Shown here piece after piece: positions 1-9,167 of a stretch of DNA of 64,000 bases. The position numbers were made by a program, and so were the translations under genes. The stretch is from the NCBI GenBank assembly GCA_028280805.1, contig JANQLB010000125.1, forward strand, positions 1-64,000, read 5' to 3'. The notes beneath the pieces are model-generated. The model was not told the origin of the DNA, ran no database searches, and saw only the letters and a program-made list of their open reading frames with translations. The DNA is from Tissierellales bacterium. Lineage in GTDB: Bacteria > Bacillota > Clostridia > Tissierellales > VENL01. The number at the start of each line of letters is the position of its first letter. Position 1 is the stretch's first letter.

Positions 1-117
1 CTCTGATTGATTAGTTAAATCATCAAAATTTGCTTTGCTGTCAGCAAAGCATGGTGTAACTATTGCAAAGCTAAGTAAGAAAACAATAATTGTAAACGTG
101 ATAATCTTTTTAAGCAA
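1..117 (-). CDS. Secreted protein, N-terminal part only (runs off window)
   Basis: This reading frame has a TTG start at 117-115, preceded by a strong Shine-Dalgarno (AAAGGGGGTGAAG, 122-135), and stays open for 39 codons to the window edge. The N-terminus is a classical signal peptide: Lys-Lys, a hydrophobic core of about 16 residues, then a Cys-Phe-Ala box at residues 23-25 before a polar region starting Asp-Ser-Lys. The product is therefore probably exported. The mature part is outside the window, so function cannot be assigned. A long structured leader lies upstream. Confidence 0.7.
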   Translation of the reverse strand, partial: MLKKIITFTIIVFLLSFAIVTPCFADSKANFDDLTNQSE

Positions 118-228
118 TTTTCTTCACCCCCTTTCAAGTTTTTAGTAAATGTACATAAGTTTTATTTGTAATACTTTCTAAAATATATAAGAGTTTATAT
201 CAATGTTCAATACTGATATAGATAAATA

Positions 229-345
229 TAACAAAAAATAACTCTCATTTGAGACTACATTTCCTAACGAGAGTTCGTTAACAGAATCTAAAACATAAAA
301 ATTTCCTAACCAGCTATTAGCTTCTTTCTATTGGTAATTGCTAAT
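229..345 (-). promoter_or_regulatory. Attenuator-like leader with alternative hairpins
   Basis: In the 351-base gap before the secreted-protein gene, the minus-strand RNA can form an intrinsic terminator. Its arms AACTCTC (275-269) and GAGAGTT (246-240) are followed by TATTTTTTGTT. The 5' arm is also part of a second hairpin, TAACGA/TCGTTA (280-275 with 270-265), so the two folds exclude each other as in terminator/antiterminator switches. Further upstream lies an ATTAGC/GCTAAT hairpin (345-340 with 321-316). The 10-mer GTTAGGAAAT occurs twice (310-301 and 268-259). I could not match it to a riboswitch class known to me. Confidence 0.5.
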
Positions 346-468
346 AAAAACCAGAGAGAAATTATATGTAAATAATTTTTATAAAAGTGCAAAAAAAAAT
401 AATACGTTATTGTTAAAAATAACTGTACAGATTCACTGACTTATATATATCTTTAATTTTCTATTTCT

Positions 469-957
469 CTACGTTTTTTGATTTTTTAATAAATTTTTTA
501 TTATTTCAAATATATATAACGACATTACAATAACAAAAATAAATACAAATAATAATACTAGATTAAAATACAATCCTTCACCGCCTTTAGGCTGATAAAA
601 AAATTCAGATGCCATTACAAGACAAGTAATAACAATTATCAAAGTATATATAATACATATTGAATTGTATTTATTCTTTAACACGTTTTTGTAAATTCTT
701 TTAATTTTATTAGACGTACCTTCTATATTTTTTATTTCTGTTACACGTCTTTTTATTGCTTGAAATATAGATTCTCTTTCTAAAATAAAACAGATTAAAG
801 ATATAATTGCTAACCTCATCAGAAGATGAATATAAGCAAATCTACCAGTTTTAGGGGTATCCATACCGGAGATCATCATATAACTATTAATAACTGTTAC
901 TATAGTAAACGCACCACATATTTCAGTTAAAATATCTTCTCCTCCAATAATCCACAT
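469..957 (-). CDS. Four-TM integral membrane protein, unknown function
   Basis: The protein has 162 residues and about four hydrophobic segments (roughly residues 11-30, 42-60, 98-117 and 128-153). A basic stretch rich in Lys/Arg between segments 2 and 3 probably faces the cytoplasm. No motif identifies a family. It lies 54 bases after the last recognisable fla/che-linked gene. The ribosome binding site before its ATG is weak (an A-rich run); GAGGTGG lies near the previous stop codon, too far upstream to serve this ATG. It may be co-transcribed with the operon tail, but nothing ties it to motility. Confidence 0.6.
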   Translation of the reverse strand: MWIIGGEDILTEICGAFTIVTVINSYMMISGMDTPKTGRFAYIHLLMRLAIISLICFILERESIFQAIKRRVTEIKNIEGTSNKIKRIYKNVLKNKYNSICIIYTLIIVITCLVMASEFFYQPKGGEGLYFNLVLLFVFIFVIVMSLYIFEIIKNLLKNQKT

Positions 958-1011
958 AAAAAGCTTTTTTACTTTATTAGCTGTCTCTTTTATAGTAAAA
1001 ATAGCTCCACC

Positions 1012-1512
1012 TCAGTTCTTTAATTTGTTTATCTTAGTAATAATATCAATTTCTCTTATACCTTTACCTAATTTTTTCGCAATCTCTTGATTTGATAATC
1101 CCTGATTTTTAAGCTCGTTTATGGTATGGCTAATGTCTTTTACTTCTAATTCATCTATTTCTTTTTGTGTAGTTTTTATGTCTTTAGTATTTTCATTGTT
1201 TTGTGTATTTTTTTCATCATTAGAAACTACATAAGGGTTATTTATCTGACTGTCACTAACCATATAGTCTATAATCTGTCCTGATTTAAAGTTATTCTTA
1301 ACATTATTATCATATCTAGTTAAAAAAGAATCAATTAATTTATCTAAATTATCAACTATCTGCTCTATAGTATCGCTGTATTCTTTTATATCGTTGTATT
1401 TCTCTATTATATCTTGATAAATAGCCCTTTCTTTTTTACCATAGCTAGAAAGGAAAATAATTGAAATTAAAATGAAAATTACACCTATTGAAATCATTAT
1501 CATGTTTTCCAT
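1012..1512 (-). CDS. SwrB-like membrane-anchored protein at the end of the fla/che operon
   Basis: The protein has 166 residues with one N-terminal membrane anchor (about residues 4-23), a predicted coiled-coil stretch (about 30-70), a polar Asn/Lys-rich linker, and a C-terminal helix-turn-helix-like segment (LSNQEIAKKLG, near 139-149). This architecture and the position downstream of sigD match Bacillus SwrB (YlxL), which promotes flagellar basal-body assembly and SigD-dependent expression. Similarity is by architecture and synteny only. GAGGGG precedes the ATG by 7 bases. Confidence 0.55.
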   Translation of the reverse strand: MENMIMISIGVIFILISIIFLSSYGKKERAIYQDIIEKYNDIKEYSDTIEQIVDNLDKLIDSFLTRYDNNVKNNFKSGQIIDYMVSDSQINNPYVVSNDEKNTQNNENTKDIKTTQKEIDELEVKDISHTINELKNQGLSNQEIAKKLGKGIREIDIITKINKLKN

Positions 1513-1524
1513 ATTTATACCCCT

Positions 1525-1845
1525 CTATATTTTAATATCAATATTATTTCCTAAAATTTCATTTAGATTTTTTTTATTATTATCACTATTATCTTTAGTG
1601 CCATTTTTTTCTTGTTCATGATTTTGTCTTCTATTATCTTTATTAGATTTTTCTCTATTAATTTTCTTGTGACTAGTTTTTTCAGAGTTTATGACTTTTT
1701 TTAGATTTCTTTCTACTTGATTATTAGTATTTACAGCATGATTATGCAAATTGTTCTTGTGCATATTATTTTCATGCTGCTGAGTTTTTGAAATCTGTGG
1801 AATTTTAGGTAACGCCGTCTTTAAATCAATTGGTCTAGCCGACAT
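1525..1845 (-). CDS. Small hydrophilic protein of the fla/che operon, unknown function
   Basis: The 106-residue protein is extremely rich in Asn, Lys and His, has no membrane segment and is likely disordered. The start is supported by GAGGTGATTAT before the ATG. Only the N-terminal stretch (RPIDLKTALPKIPQISKTQQ, residues 4-23) looks ordered. I recall similar short N-termini in clostridial fla operons but cannot name a family. It sits between the fapA-like gene and the SwrB-like gene with short spacing, so it is probably translated from the same transcript. Confidence 0.6.
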   Translation of the reverse strand: MSARPIDLKTALPKIPQISKTQQHENNMHKNNLHNHAVNTNNQVERNLKKVINSEKTSHKKINREKSNKDNRRQNHEQEKNGTKDNSDNNKKNLNEILGNNIDIKI

Positions 1846-1866
1846 ATAATCACCTCAATTTAATCT

Positions 1867-3705
1867 TTACATTTCATAAGGACCAATCTTAATCTCTTTA
1901 TCTTCTTCATAGAAAGTACAATGCTTATATTCTTTCTTTATAAACATAACACTGTTAGCAATTGTAATCTTAACTCCGGGATAGACTACATCTCTAACCT
2001 TCACTCTACCTTTAGATAAAGTAACCAATTCAACTTCTAGTTGTTGTAAATCTTGCTTAAGTTCATTAATCTTATTAAAGAGTGTATTTTTATCATTTAA
2101 GCATTTTACTAATAATTGTTCCTTTTCAGGTGAAATACGATTATTCTTTCTTAATCTTTCTAACAGTGTAATAGACTTATTAAGCTTGTCTATATGGTTT
2201 TCAATATCATAAATCTGCTTTTTAATCTTTTCACATTCTAATTTAAGATTTGGATCTAATCCTACTTCTATTTCAGTAGTAGTTGACATAGTTGAACCTA
2301 TAGTTTTAGCATTAATATCGTATTTAGCCTTACATACACCTCCAACTATTAGTCCCTTCTTTCCTACAATCTCTATACTACCATTACTTATAATATTACT
2401 GTGCATTATCACATCAGCTTTAATATTACCTTCTGATATCAGATTAGAATTTTCTATATATTTTGCAACTATATCTCCCGCAGCAATTAATTTTCCACTA
2501 TTATGTCCCTGCATACCACGCTTTAATACTATATTACCTCCACTTTTTAGATATGCAGCCTCTACAACACCATCTATTTCTATATCTCCTTCTGCTTTAA
2601 CCTCGAAACCAGTTCTTACATTTCCCCTTATTTTTACCATACCATTGAAATTAACATTACCCGTGGAATTATCTACATTTGCAGGTACAAAATAAATTTC
2701 ATGTATAGTAACCTTACCACCTTCTAAATTTACCTGACCATCACATTCAGCTATTAGTTTTAATCCATTTTCTGATAATTTTACATTTTTCCCATATTTC
2801 AAGACCATTAATTTACCTTCTGTAGGTTGAAGGATTCTTCCATTAACAGTAAATCCTTGTTCACCTTTTACAGGAGGAATCATTACAGCTAAAATATCTC
2901 CTTCTTTAACGTTGTTAATTAAATTAAGATTTCTAAAGTCAACACTGCCATCTTCAAGTAGTTTAACTTTTTTTGAAGATTTATCTGTATCAAAGTTATA
3001 TTCAATATATCCGTTCTTACCATCAGTCTTCTCTTTACCTTTAGCTATAAGAGTTCGTTTGTTATAAATTTTATTCTTTGTAATAGTTCTAACTTCTTCC
3101 TCAAACAAACCATACTTAATTTTTTCTTTTACTTTCTGTAATGCTTCCTCATATGTAAGGTCTTCTCCACCTAGAGGAGGTAATAACGTCATATAAGCTT
3201 TCATGTCTTGATTGGTTATATCTACTATAATATCAGCATTTTCAAGTTTTTCAGTCTGTTGAGGAGCAAACTTTATGAATTCGCCTTCTCTTTTAGATAT
3301 AATATCTTTAATAATCTCTACATTAGGGTCTTGGATCTGCTTCTTTCCAATTCTACTAAATACTCTTTTAGCTGTTATCTCATCACTCGAAGCGTTTTCA
3401 TATACAGCTAAATAAACTCCATCATCCAAATACTTAATTTCAAATGAATTATTAGAATAAATATCATTGATATTCCCTAGAGATTTATTAAGATGTGAAT
3501 CCTCCAAGTTCTCAATAATATCTTCTTTAATTTCATTAACTGTGATTTTAATTTTATATTCCCTAATGGAAACCCCCATTAAAGACTTACCTTCTTGAAG
3601 AATATCAATACTTACCTCTTCTCTTTTCTTATCAAGCTTTTTTAAGCCCTCTTCAATAATTTGGTTTAAGTCTTTTCCTTGTAGAATAATTTCATTATTA
3701 TTCAT
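1867..3705 (-). CDS. fapA: FapA family protein (DUF342)
   Basis: The product is a 612-residue DUF342/FapA (flagellar assembly protein A) protein. The N-terminal region (about residues 5-55) resembles a Jag-N-like domain. It is followed by the DUF342 N region and a long stack of short repeats containing many G-x-I/V-x-I/V strands (residues about 330-480), typical of the right-handed beta-helix of this family. A coiled coil lies near 490-570, then a small beta domain. I prefer the ATG at 3705, which has GGAAGGTGA seven bases upstream, over an in-frame ATG five codons earlier. The exact role of FapA is not settled. It follows sigD by 18 bases. Confidence 0.85.
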   Translation of the reverse strand: MNNNEIILQGKDLNQIIEEGLKKLDKKREEVSIDILQEGKSLMGVSIREYKIKITVNEIKEDIIENLEDSHLNKSLGNINDIYSNNSFEIKYLDDGVYLAVYENASSDEITAKRVFSRIGKKQIQDPNVEIIKDIISKREGEFIKFAPQQTEKLENADIIVDITNQDMKAYMTLLPPLGGEDLTYEEALQKVKEKIKYGLFEEEVRTITKNKIYNKRTLIAKGKEKTDGKNGYIEYNFDTDKSSKKVKLLEDGSVDFRNLNLINNVKEGDILAVMIPPVKGEQGFTVNGRILQPTEGKLMVLKYGKNVKLSENGLKLIAECDGQVNLEGGKVTIHEIYFVPANVDNSTGNVNFNGMVKIRGNVRTGFEVKAEGDIEIDGVVEAAYLKSGGNIVLKRGMQGHNSGKLIAAGDIVAKYIENSNLISEGNIKADVIMHSNIISNGSIEIVGKKGLIVGGVCKAKYDINAKTIGSTMSTTTEIEVGLDPNLKLECEKIKKQIYDIENHIDKLNKSITLLERLRKNNRISPEKEQLLVKCLNDKNTLFNKINELKQDLQQLEVELVTLSKGRVKVRDVVYPGVKITIANSVMFIKKEYKHCTFYEEDKEIKIGPYEM

Positions 3706-3723
3706 AAAATCACCTTCCATTTT

Positions 3724-4467
3724 TCACCAACTATTTATTCCAATTTTTGTTAAGCTATTTTTCATTTTTAAAATAGCTTTACTATGAATCTGTGATATTC
3801 TAGATTCAGATAATTCTAAAACATCTCCTATTTCTTTATAGGTTAACTCATCATAATAATACATAGAAATAACTAATTTTTCCTTTTCCTGCAATTCATC
3901 AATTGAGTGTTTTAAAACTTCTTTAATTTCTTTATCTGTGTAGCTGTCTTCCGGTGTTCCTTCTGACTTATTAACTAAATGATAATCACCTTTTGAACTT
4001 AACAGTTCTTCAAAAGAGATTACGTTAAATGTAGAAATCTCACTAAGAGTTTTTTGAACTTCTTCAACTGTAACCTCTAGTGCATCAGCAATATCTTCTT
4101 CTGTAACCTTTCTAGATAACTTATTCTCCAGCTGTTGGATTATTTGTTCGTATTGTTTAGACTTTCTTCTTAATGATCTGGGAATCCAGTCTAATTTTCT
4201 TAAACTGTCAATCATAGAACCTCTAATCCTTATTTGTGCATATGTTTCAAACTTTAAATCTCTGTTTATATCAAACTTATCAATAGCATCAATTAACCCA
4301 AATACACCAAATCCTATTAATTCCTCAAATTCTACATTTCCTCCATAAAAATTATACATCCTTCCAGCTACAATTTTTACTAAAGAAACGTACCTTTCAA
4401 TAAGCTGCTGCTTATAATATATATCATTATCCTTTTTAAATTTCTCCCAAATGTCATCAATAGTCAT
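3724..4467 (-). CDS. sigD: RNA polymerase sigma factor for flagellar genes (FliA/WhiG family)
   Basis: The product is a 247-residue sigma-70 family factor that directs late flagellar, chemotaxis and autolysin promoters. Region 2 is recognisable (RYVSLVKIVAGRM onward, with GFGVFGLIDAIDKFD), then region 3 (LDWIPRSLRRKSKQYEQ) and region 4 with a helix-turn-helix (LTYKEIGDVLELSESRISQI). The start at 4467 is chosen because GGAGGATAATACT precedes that ATG and because it clears the cheD stop. A longer frame opens further upstream inside cheD but lacks a ribosome site. Its place near the end of the operon it helps extend mirrors B. subtilis. The anti-sigma factor FlgM is not in the window. Confidence 0.95.
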   Translation of the reverse strand: MTIDDIWEKFKKDNDIYYKQQLIERYVSLVKIVAGRMYNFYGGNVEFEELIGFGVFGLIDAIDKFDINRDLKFETYAQIRIRGSMIDSLRKLDWIPRSLRRKSKQYEQIIQQLENKLSRKVTEEDIADALEVTVEEVQKTLSEISTFNVISFEELLSSKGDYHLVNKSEGTPEDSYTDKEIKEVLKHSIDELQEKEKLVISMYYYDELTYKEIGDVLELSESRISQIHSKAILKMKNSLTKIGINSW

Positions 4468-4492
4468 AGTATTATCCTCCACTAAGGTGTGG

Positions 4493-4975
4493 TTATATAA
4501 TCTTTGTTCCATACCCAATAGTCCTTACTAATAATGAACCATCTTTAGTATTTAATTCAATAGTTCTTCCATAATTACCACCACAATCTTCACAGATTAT
4601 AGGAATACGACATTCAGACAATTTCTTTCTTGAAGCATTTGCATTTCTTTCTCCAATCTTTAATACATCGCTCTTAGAATTAAAACTAAACATTTGAGAA
4701 CCTCCAGCGATTTTAGCTCTAATATTATTCTTTTTTGCTCCTAAGGAGAGCATTTTATCAATTAATATATCTATTGCAGTATCTGCAAACTTTGCTTTAT
4801 TTGAGTTGTTTCTGATTTCTTTGCTGGAAGGTAGCATTATATGAGCTAATCCTCCAATCTTATAAACAGAATCATATAAAACTATTCCTATACATGACCC
4901 CAGCCCTAAGGTGATTAACTTGTGAGGAGATTTTGCAACTGCTAAATCTGCCATCCCAACTTTAATTATTTCCAT
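4493..4975 (-). CDS. cheD: Chemoreceptor glutamine deamidase CheD
   Basis: CheD deamidates glutamines on methyl-accepting chemoreceptors and binds CheC. The protein has 160 residues, the family size. The predicted catalytic residues are present: Thr22, Cys28 in LGLGSCIGI and His45 in GGLAHIMLP, one position shifted from the Thermotoga enzyme. It overlaps cheC by 14 bases, suggesting translational coupling, which fits the CheC-CheD complex. Confidence 0.95.
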   Translation of the reverse strand: MEIIKVGMADLAVAKSPHKLITLGLGSCIGIVLYDSVYKIGGLAHIMLPSSKEIRNNSNKAKFADTAIDILIDKMLSLGAKKNNIRAKIAGGSQMFSFNSKSDVLKIGERNANASRKKLSECRIPIICEDCGGNYGRTIELNTKDGSLLVRTIGYGTKII

Positions 4976-5591
4976 AACTAACTCCTAATTTTTCAAGTAT
5001 TTTTTTGAATGAATCCATTTTAGGTATTAAGAATAAATCTCCAATTACCAGTTTATCATCTTCTTCAAACTGAGTTTCAATAAATAATACTTTATCACCT
5101 AGCTGTCCAAATTCTATAGCCGGGACACTCAATATAGCTCCTGCCATATCTATACTTATGGATGGAACAGAAATTTTTAAAGTTAATCCTGTAAGGCTGC
5201 TTAGTGAATTTACATAAGAAGCAGCAAGAATATTTCCAATTTCTGATAAAGCTGACATGTCCATATCTTCTAGTTCTTTATTTTCTTTATTTTCTTTCTG
5301 TCTATTAAAAAGAATATTGACCAAATTTACTGCTGAATCAATATTTAGGATAAATAGTATATTTCCTTCAATATCTCCGTCTAATTCAAAATAAATACCA
5401 ACTACCGGTATTTCACCACCACCAAGAATGTCAGTAACGTGCTTAAACTCTAAGATATTAACCTGTGGTACAGCCATGTCAATCTTCTTATCTATAATTG
5501 AAGCAAGAGCTGTCGCTGCATTACCAGAGCCAATATTTCCAATTTCTTTAAATACATCTATTAGTATAGAATTTAAATTGTCTATATTCAT
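4962..5591 (-). CDS. cheC: CheY-P phosphatase CheC
   Basis: The product is a 209-residue CheC phosphatase that removes phosphate from CheY-P and regulates receptor adaptation with CheD. Both signature E-x-x-N repeats are intact (EIGNIGSGNAATAL near the N-terminus, SEIGNILAASYVNSL near the middle), so both active sites should work. I chose the ATG at 5591 because AAGGGTGTG lies at proper distance. An in-frame GTG three codons upstream has no usable ribosome site. It sits between cheW and cheD. Confidence 0.93.
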   Translation of the reverse strand: MNIDNLNSILIDVFKEIGNIGSGNAATALASIIDKKIDMAVPQVNILEFKHVTDILGGGEIPVVGIYFELDGDIEGNILFILNIDSAVNLVNILFNRQKENKENKELEDMDMSALSEIGNILAASYVNSLSSLTGLTLKISVPSISIDMAGAILSVPAIEFGQLGDKVLFIETQFEEDDKLVIGDLFLIPKMDSFKKILEKLGVSYGNN

Positions 5592-5604
5592 TGCTGTCAC
5601 ACCC

Positions 5605-6066
5605 TTATATTTCTTCTATAGTTTCGTTTACTCCAATAACTTTTTCTAAATCCAACAGCATTATTAGTCTGCCATCTTTCTTCCCAATTCCTTTGATAAA
5701 TTCTTCAGTAGCTTGCTCTCCTAAAGAAGGAGTATCATCAATATCTTCTTCATCTAATGTTAATACCTCAGAAGACGAATCAACTACTAATCCAATTAAA
5801 ATATCCTTTACTTTAATTATAATAATTCTTGATTCATTATTGTTCTCAGAAGAAATAATTCCAAAGCGTTCTCCTAAATCTATTACAGGTACAACTTCTC
5901 CTCTTAAGTTAATAACTCCCTTTACATAATGTTCAGCGTTTGGCACTCTAGTATAGTTAGTAACTTTTTCAATCACTTGTACATTGTAAATATCAATTCC
6001 GTAATATTGATTAGCAAGTTTAAAGATAACAAATTTATTATCAGTTGAAGATTCAGTTATATTCAT
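5605..6066 (-). CDS. cheW: Chemotaxis coupling protein CheW
   Basis: The 153-residue protein is a single CheW domain, the adaptor linking receptors to the CheA kinase. Typical features include FKLANQYYGIDIYNVQVIEK at the start and a central VKGVINLRGEVVPVIDL segment. It has no receiver domain, so it is not CheV. GAGGAGTGA precedes the ATG, and it lies 18 bases after cheA. Confidence 0.95.
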   Translation of the reverse strand: MNITESSTDNKFVIFKLANQYYGIDIYNVQVIEKVTNYTRVPNAEHYVKGVINLRGEVVPVIDLGERFGIISSENNNESRIIIIKVKDILIGLVVDSSSEVLTLDEEDIDDTPSLGEQATEEFIKGIGKKDGRLIMLLDLEKVIGVNETIEEI

Positions 6067-6084
6067 AAAATCACTCCTCTGTTA

Positions 6085-8103
6085 TTAAAGTAAAGAATTA
6101 ACATCCAAAATAAGAGATATAGTACCATTTCCTAGTATGGTAGCACCGGCAACATATCTTATTCCTGATAGATACTTACCTAGCGACTTAATTACAATCT
6201 CTTGCTGACCAATAAGATTATCAACAATTAATCCTGCTTCTTTATCGCCTTTGTTAACAATAACAGTAATAAGTTCGTCATTGTCCTTTTCTAATTCAAT
6301 TCCCAGCTTATTACCAAGTCTAATAATTGGTAAGGTTTTATTTCTATATAAAACAACCTCTTGACCTTGAACATTTCTTATCTCTTTACTATAAATAGGA
6401 CTTATTTCCCTCACTGAGCTTAATGGGACAGCATAAGTTTCATCCTTAATCTTAATTAGCAGAGCCTGAATTATTGCTAATGTTAAAGGTAATCTAATAA
6501 TAAATTTAGAACCCTTTCCTTCAAATGTTTCAACTTCAACAGTACCACCAATAGCCTCTATCTTTGTCTTAACAACATCAAGTCCTACTCCTCTGCCGGA
6601 AATATCTGATACCTTATCAGCGGTACTAAAACCTGCTCTAAATAATAATCCAACAGATTCTTCATTTGAAAGGTCCTTTGCCTGTGATTTGGTTATTAAA
6701 CCATTTTTTATTGCTTTTTGTTTTACCTTTTCAATATTTATTCCTCCACCATCGTCTTCAACCTCAATAACAACATTCTGTCCATCAGGATATGCCATAA
6801 GTTTTACAGTACCTGTTTCTGTTTTACCTAACTTTCTTCTTTTTTCAGGATTCTCTATCCCATGATCTATAGAATTTCTGATAAGATGAATTAACGGGTC
6901 TCCAATTTCATCTATTACGGTTCTATCTACTTCTGTTTCCTCACCTGACATTTGTAAATTAATAGTTTTTCCCAATTCTTTAGACAGATCTCTAACCATT
7001 CTAGGAAATCTATTAAATACTCTCTCAATTGGTACCATTCGCACTTTCATTACAGCATCATGAAGACTTGTAGTAATTCTTTCAAGATACTCTATTGCTT
7101 CATTCATATTCTGTTTCTCTGATGATTCTCCAATATCTTCCATTCTGTTCTTGATAATGATAAGTTCACTTACTAAATTCATTAGATTATCTAACCTATC
7201 AATATCTACCCTTACAGTTTTGCCAAATTTACTCGAGACTCTTTTCTTATCCTGTGATTTAATATCTAATACTTTCTCCTCAATATCTTCATCTATATCT
7301 TCATCTTCAATTGTTTCTACTTTATCATCTATTGTGCCAAGGTTAATAGATTTAATTGTAACATTATCAATTTCTGAAATTGACATAATGTCATTTTTAA
7401 TACTATCTTGGCTTTCATTAGTAACTAAAACTAAAACAAAATTATCATTAAACCTTTCATCCTCAATATCTTCTACTGAAGGTTTGGATTGAATTATTTG
7501 AGAGTAACTTTCGAGTTTGTTGAAAATTATAAATGCCCTTGCTGCTTTTAACATACAATCACTACTAATGGTTATATCAACCTCAAAAGCATTTAAATCT
7601 TTTTCTTTTGCCTTCTTAAGAACATTTAAAACATAGTCGTCAAAATTATATCCTTTTAAACTATCGTCTTCATAGATTTTCGTCATTGGTTCAGCCTGAG
7701 TAACGGCTATTTTACTATCATCATTATTTAGAATATTATTTAAGGTATTAACAAGGTGTTCAGAGTTTAAATCTCCTTCTTCACCAGTTGCAGTAATATT
7801 TGTTATGTATTCTTCTAAAGCATCAAAACATTTAAAAAGAATGTCAATAATTTCGTGACTAATTTCAATCTTATTATTCCTAACTTCATGTAGAACATTT
7901 TCCATTTCATGGGTTAGATTGGATATTTTCGAAAAACCCATTGTGCCTGCCATTCCTTTTAAAGTATGGGAAACTCTAAAAATTTGATTAAGAAGTCCCG
8001 TATCCCTTGGTGTCTTTTCCAGCTCAAGTAAACTTTCATTCATACTTAGTAAATGTTCTTTAGCTTCTTCAATAAAAATATCCATGTACTGATTTATATC
8101 CAT
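6085..8103 (-). CDS. cheA: Chemotaxis histidine kinase CheA
   Basis: CheA (672 residues) autophosphorylates in response to receptors and passes phosphate to CheY and CheB. The order of domains is Hpt with phospho-His46 (RVSHTLKGMAGTMGF), a P2-like response-regulator docking region after a linker, an acidic linker (around residues 270-290), a dimerisation helix pair, a HATPase domain with N box (HLIRNSIDHGIENPEKRR), G1 (DDGGGI) and G2 (SGRGVGLDVVK), and a C-terminal CheW-like domain. All kinase boxes appear intact. It lies directly downstream of cheB with two bases between. Confidence 0.96.
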   Translation of the reverse strand: MDINQYMDIFIEEAKEHLLSMNESLLELEKTPRDTGLLNQIFRVSHTLKGMAGTMGFSKISNLTHEMENVLHEVRNNKIEISHEIIDILFKCFDALEEYITNITATGEEGDLNSEHLVNTLNNILNNDDSKIAVTQAEPMTKIYEDDSLKGYNFDDYVLNVLKKAKEKDLNAFEVDITISSDCMLKAARAFIIFNKLESYSQIIQSKPSVEDIEDERFNDNFVLVLVTNESQDSIKNDIMSISEIDNVTIKSINLGTIDDKVETIEDEDIDEDIEEKVLDIKSQDKKRVSSKFGKTVRVDIDRLDNLMNLVSELIIIKNRMEDIGESSEKQNMNEAIEYLERITTSLHDAVMKVRMVPIERVFNRFPRMVRDLSKELGKTINLQMSGEETEVDRTVIDEIGDPLIHLIRNSIDHGIENPEKRRKLGKTETGTVKLMAYPDGQNVVIEVEDDGGGINIEKVKQKAIKNGLITKSQAKDLSNEESVGLLFRAGFSTADKVSDISGRGVGLDVVKTKIEAIGGTVEVETFEGKGSKFIIRLPLTLAIIQALLIKIKDETYAVPLSSVREISPIYSKEIRNVQGQEVVLYRNKTLPIIRLGNKLGIELEKDNDELITVIVNKGDKEAGLIVDNLIGQQEIVIKSLGKYLSGIRYVAGATILGNGTISLILDVNSLL

Positions 8104-8105
8104 AA

Positions 8106-9167
8106 TTATACACCCACCTTCTCAATTAAATGATTTGCTATGTTATTAAGTGATAAAATCTTCTTAATACCTCCTAATTTAACTGCTACTTTAGGCATAC
8201 CATAAATTATAGACGTTTCTTCATCTTGAGCAATGGTATATCCTTGATTATCTAATATTTTTTTAATCCCTTTAGCACCATCAGCCCCCATACCTGTAAG
8301 TATAACACCGTATAAATTAACTCCATCAAGCTTTGAAACCGAATTCATCAATACATCTACAGAAGGTCTGTGTCCTGAAACAGGCTTGTCCTTACTTAGT
8401 TCAATATAATAGCTGTTTAATTTTTTAATAATTTTAGTATGATAATCACCCGGTGAAATATAACAATGTGCTTTTAGTATTTTTTCTCCATCTTCAGCTT
8501 CTTTAACAATTATTTGAGACATTGAGTTTAATCTGCTAGCTAATGATTTAGTAAATCCGGGAGGCATATGTTGTACAACAACTAATCCTGCATTTATATT
8601 TTTCGGTATGTAAGGAATAATGGCTTGAAGTGCCTTAGGACCTCCAGTCGATGTTCCAATAGCAATGAGATTAGAGAATGTAAAATCTTTGTCTTCATAA
8701 GATTTGTAAAATGTCTTCTTTTGATAATTATTTTCTATGATGCTGCTAACAGCTGAAACAGCGGATATTTTAGCACTTGCAGCTGCCTTTATCTTACTAA
8801 TAAGTTCTTGTTTTTTATTGTCATTATTCATATTGAATATACTCGTAGGTTTAGTTATAAAATCAACAGCACCTAACTCAAGAGCTTTTAAAGTAGCTTC
8901 TGCACCATCTACAGTTAAACTGCTAAGCATAACTACTGGAATTTTATAAGATTTCATAATAATATCTAGAGTTTCTAGACCATCCATTATAGGCATTTCT
9001 ACATCAAGAGTTATTACATCAGGTTTTAAATCCTTGATCTTTTCTAAAGCGTCTTTTCCGTTTCTACTGGTATCTATAACCTTGAGTTCATGATCTTTAT
9101 TAAGCATATCACTAATGATTCTTCTCATAAAAGCTGAATCGTCAACTACAAGTATATTAATTGGCAT
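8106..9167 (-). CDS. cheB: Receptor methylesterase/deamidase CheB with receiver domain
   Basis: CheB (353 residues) demethylates chemoreceptors when phosphorylated. The N-terminal receiver domain has the acidic pocket D9-D10 and phospho-Asp55 (TLDVEMPIMDG). The C-terminal esterase has the catalytic serine in IGTSTGGPKAL, the histidine in VVQHMPPGFT and the aspartate in LTGMGADGA. The methyltransferase CheR that would oppose it is not encoded in this window and must lie elsewhere if methylation is used. Confidence 0.95.
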   Translation of the reverse strand: MPINILVVDDSAFMRRIISDMLNKDHELKVIDTSRNGKDALEKIKDLKPDVITLDVEMPIMDGLETLDIIMKSYKIPVVMLSSLTVDGAEATLKALELGAVDFITKPTSIFNMNNDNKKQELISKIKAAASAKISAVSAVSSIIENNYQKKTFYKSYEDKDFTFSNLIAIGTSTGGPKALQAIIPYIPKNINAGLVVVQHMPPGFTKSLASRLNSMSQIIVKEAEDGEKILKAHCYISPGDYHTKIIKKLNSYYIELSKDKPVSGHRPSVDVLMNSVSKLDGVNLYGVILTGMGADGAKGIKKILDNQGYTIAQDEETSIIYGMPKVAVKLGGIKKILSLNNIANHLIEKVGV

